Shown: positions 63,335 to 64,000 of the stretch, in pieces
Position numbering within the stretch: position 1 is the stretch's first letter
Layout: every line of letters starts with the position of its first letter
Assembly (NCBI GenBank): GCA_030407315.1
Contig: JALQPE010000172.1
Coordinates: 147,082-211,081, forward strand
From: Asparagopsis taxiformis
Lineage: Eukaryota; Rhodophyta; Florideophyceae; Bonnemaisoniales; Bonnemaisoniaceae
Direction: 5' to 3'
Length of the DNA stretch: 64,000 nt
The notes under the pieces: model-generated
Databases searched by the model: none
What the model was told of the DNA's origin: nothing
What the model saw: the letters and a program-made list of their open reading frames with translations, nothing else
Program-made: the position numbers and the translations under genes

Positions 63335-63994
63335 TGTAGTATACGTGGCAATTCCGAAATTGCAAATATTTACGTTTTCCGCGGAATTCGAATTTCGCCG
63401 GATACGACCGGCGACAGCAATGCACGAACATTGCTGGCGCATGCGCGCGCGCAACCTGCACACGTGTGCAACGAACGTATTGGCAACGGCCAACGGACCA
63501 ACGGGTCCCTACGTGTGACCCACAAGGTCCTTTCCCATTCGGGGACGTTACGAGCAGTGTTTACACTGTAAAGCGATGCCATCGTGGCTATATAGGTATT
63601 GGCATCGTGCCGGGAGGGAAAGGGGACAAGACAACGATCGAGCAACGGCTCTAGTCTACGACTGGACTTCTACGTTTACGTTTACGTTTTGCCTAACGAG
63701 GCTTCGTCTCCGTCGAGCTGCGTACTCCCTACCCATCGCCGCACGTAAGGCTGATTGCGTGTAGTGCCTCCGGGCTTGGTCGAGAGCGCCTCCGGTGACG
63801 TACCACCTCGTGTGCTAACGTAATCCTCGCGTGGATTGTTGCGTCGTGACGCTCGTGTCTACTCGCTAACCAATCTACCTTCTACCGTTCTAACATACAG
63901 TCAAACACCAGCGGGTGGACTGCTCGTTTCGTTTCGTTAAGGACGCGTGTCCGTGGCTCGTACCAGCTACTTCTAGAACTAACGTGGTTCCACA
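63335..63994 (+). repeat. 3' LTR
   Basis: 660 bp, TGTAGTATACGTGG to GTGGTTCCACA, nearly identical to the 50525 copy. Six further bases (TGCGAG) close the window, so the right flank cannot be examined. Confidence 0.95.
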
Positions 63995-64000
63995 TGCGAG

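Larger units (their letters stand above)
50525..63994 (+). mobile_element. Ty3/Gypsy chromovirus LTR retrotransposon, 13.5 kb, with antisense accessory gene
   Basis: The two LTRs (661 and 660 bp, TGT...ACA ends) bracket leader, PBS, gag, a -1 frameshift signal and pol (protease, RT, RNase H, integrase, chromodomain). Then follow 5.1 kb of extra sequence holding a tandem repeat and an antisense ORF, and finally a purine tract and the 3' LTR. I count about nine differences between the LTRs, roughly 1.4%. Flanking pentamers (TGGCT left, TGCGA right) do not match, so no target-site duplication is visible. Gag, pol and the antisense gene each carry small indels, so this copy is not autonomous as it stands. 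The element is CpG-rich and full of ACG words, unlike the host DNA. Confidence 0.92.

Noticed and set aside
1..64000. CRISPR arrays, operons, bacterial ribosome binding sites or integrons
   Set aside because: None seen; spacing, TATA boxes, tRNA introns and gene content are eukaryotic.

Overview
This window is nuclear DNA of a photosynthetic eukaryote, most likely a unicellular red alga with an intron-poor genome (inference). The reasons are these. Nearly all genes are single uninterrupted reading frames of 240 to over 1,100 codons. Several products look plastid-directed (a plastid-type lipoyl synthase, a DUF1517 protein, an AI-2E-type carrier). Core eukaryotic trafficking and regulatory proteins are present (VPS54, VPS33, a Neo1/ATP9-type flippase, COP9 subunit 7, metaxin). 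A secreted fasciclin protein carries a hedgehog-type Hint domain, a module reported from red algae. The one tRNA gene has both a canonical intron and an extra insertion in the D-arm, as described for red algal tRNAs. Where a TATA box is visible it usually lies about 60-70 nt before the chosen ATG.

Layout. 1-1.4 kb: 5' part of a VPS54 gene. 1.9-11.9 kb: a glycosylation and secretion block with a double-domain GT32-type transferase, an AI-2E-like membrane protein, two tandem type II membrane glycosyltransferases, a secreted Cys-rich protein, and an inverted decayed third copy of the glycosyltransferase. 12-18 kb: VPS33 and a P4-ATPase, transcribed divergently. 18.8-22.6 kb: an ankyrin protein, a PH-domain protein and tRNA-Lys(CTT). 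23.1-29.7 kb: three paralogous genes of an unrecognised family. 31-40.5 kb: ABCG half-transporter, metaxin, COP9 subunit 7, lipoyl synthase, DUF1517 protein and the fasciclin-Hint protein. 40.5-49.5 kb is gene-poor: it holds two small related genes with matching TATA boxes and one possible spliced gene, and is otherwise unexplained.

49.5-64 kb is retrotransposon territory. A truncated LTR (49525) lies exactly 1,000 bp before a 13.5-kb Ty3/Gypsy chromovirus (50525-63994) with 661/660-bp LTRs that differ by roughly 1.4%. Gag has a coiled coil and a zinc knuckle. It is linked to Pol by a textbook -1 frameshift signal: slippery GGGAAAC, 5-nt spacer, and a 12-bp stem that contains the gag stop. 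Pol carries protease, RT, RNase H, integrase and chromodomain. Between pol and the 3' LTR lie about 5.1 kb that such elements normally lack: a 2 x 350-bp tandem repeat, then an antisense gene of about 740 codons (62741 to 60517). That gene is broken only by 1-2 nt indels and matches no family I recognise. It is the best candidate here for an undescribed system.

Limits: family assignments rest on reading motifs, with no database search. Indels in the element could be real decay or assembly error. Start codons are chosen by first ATG, context and family length.
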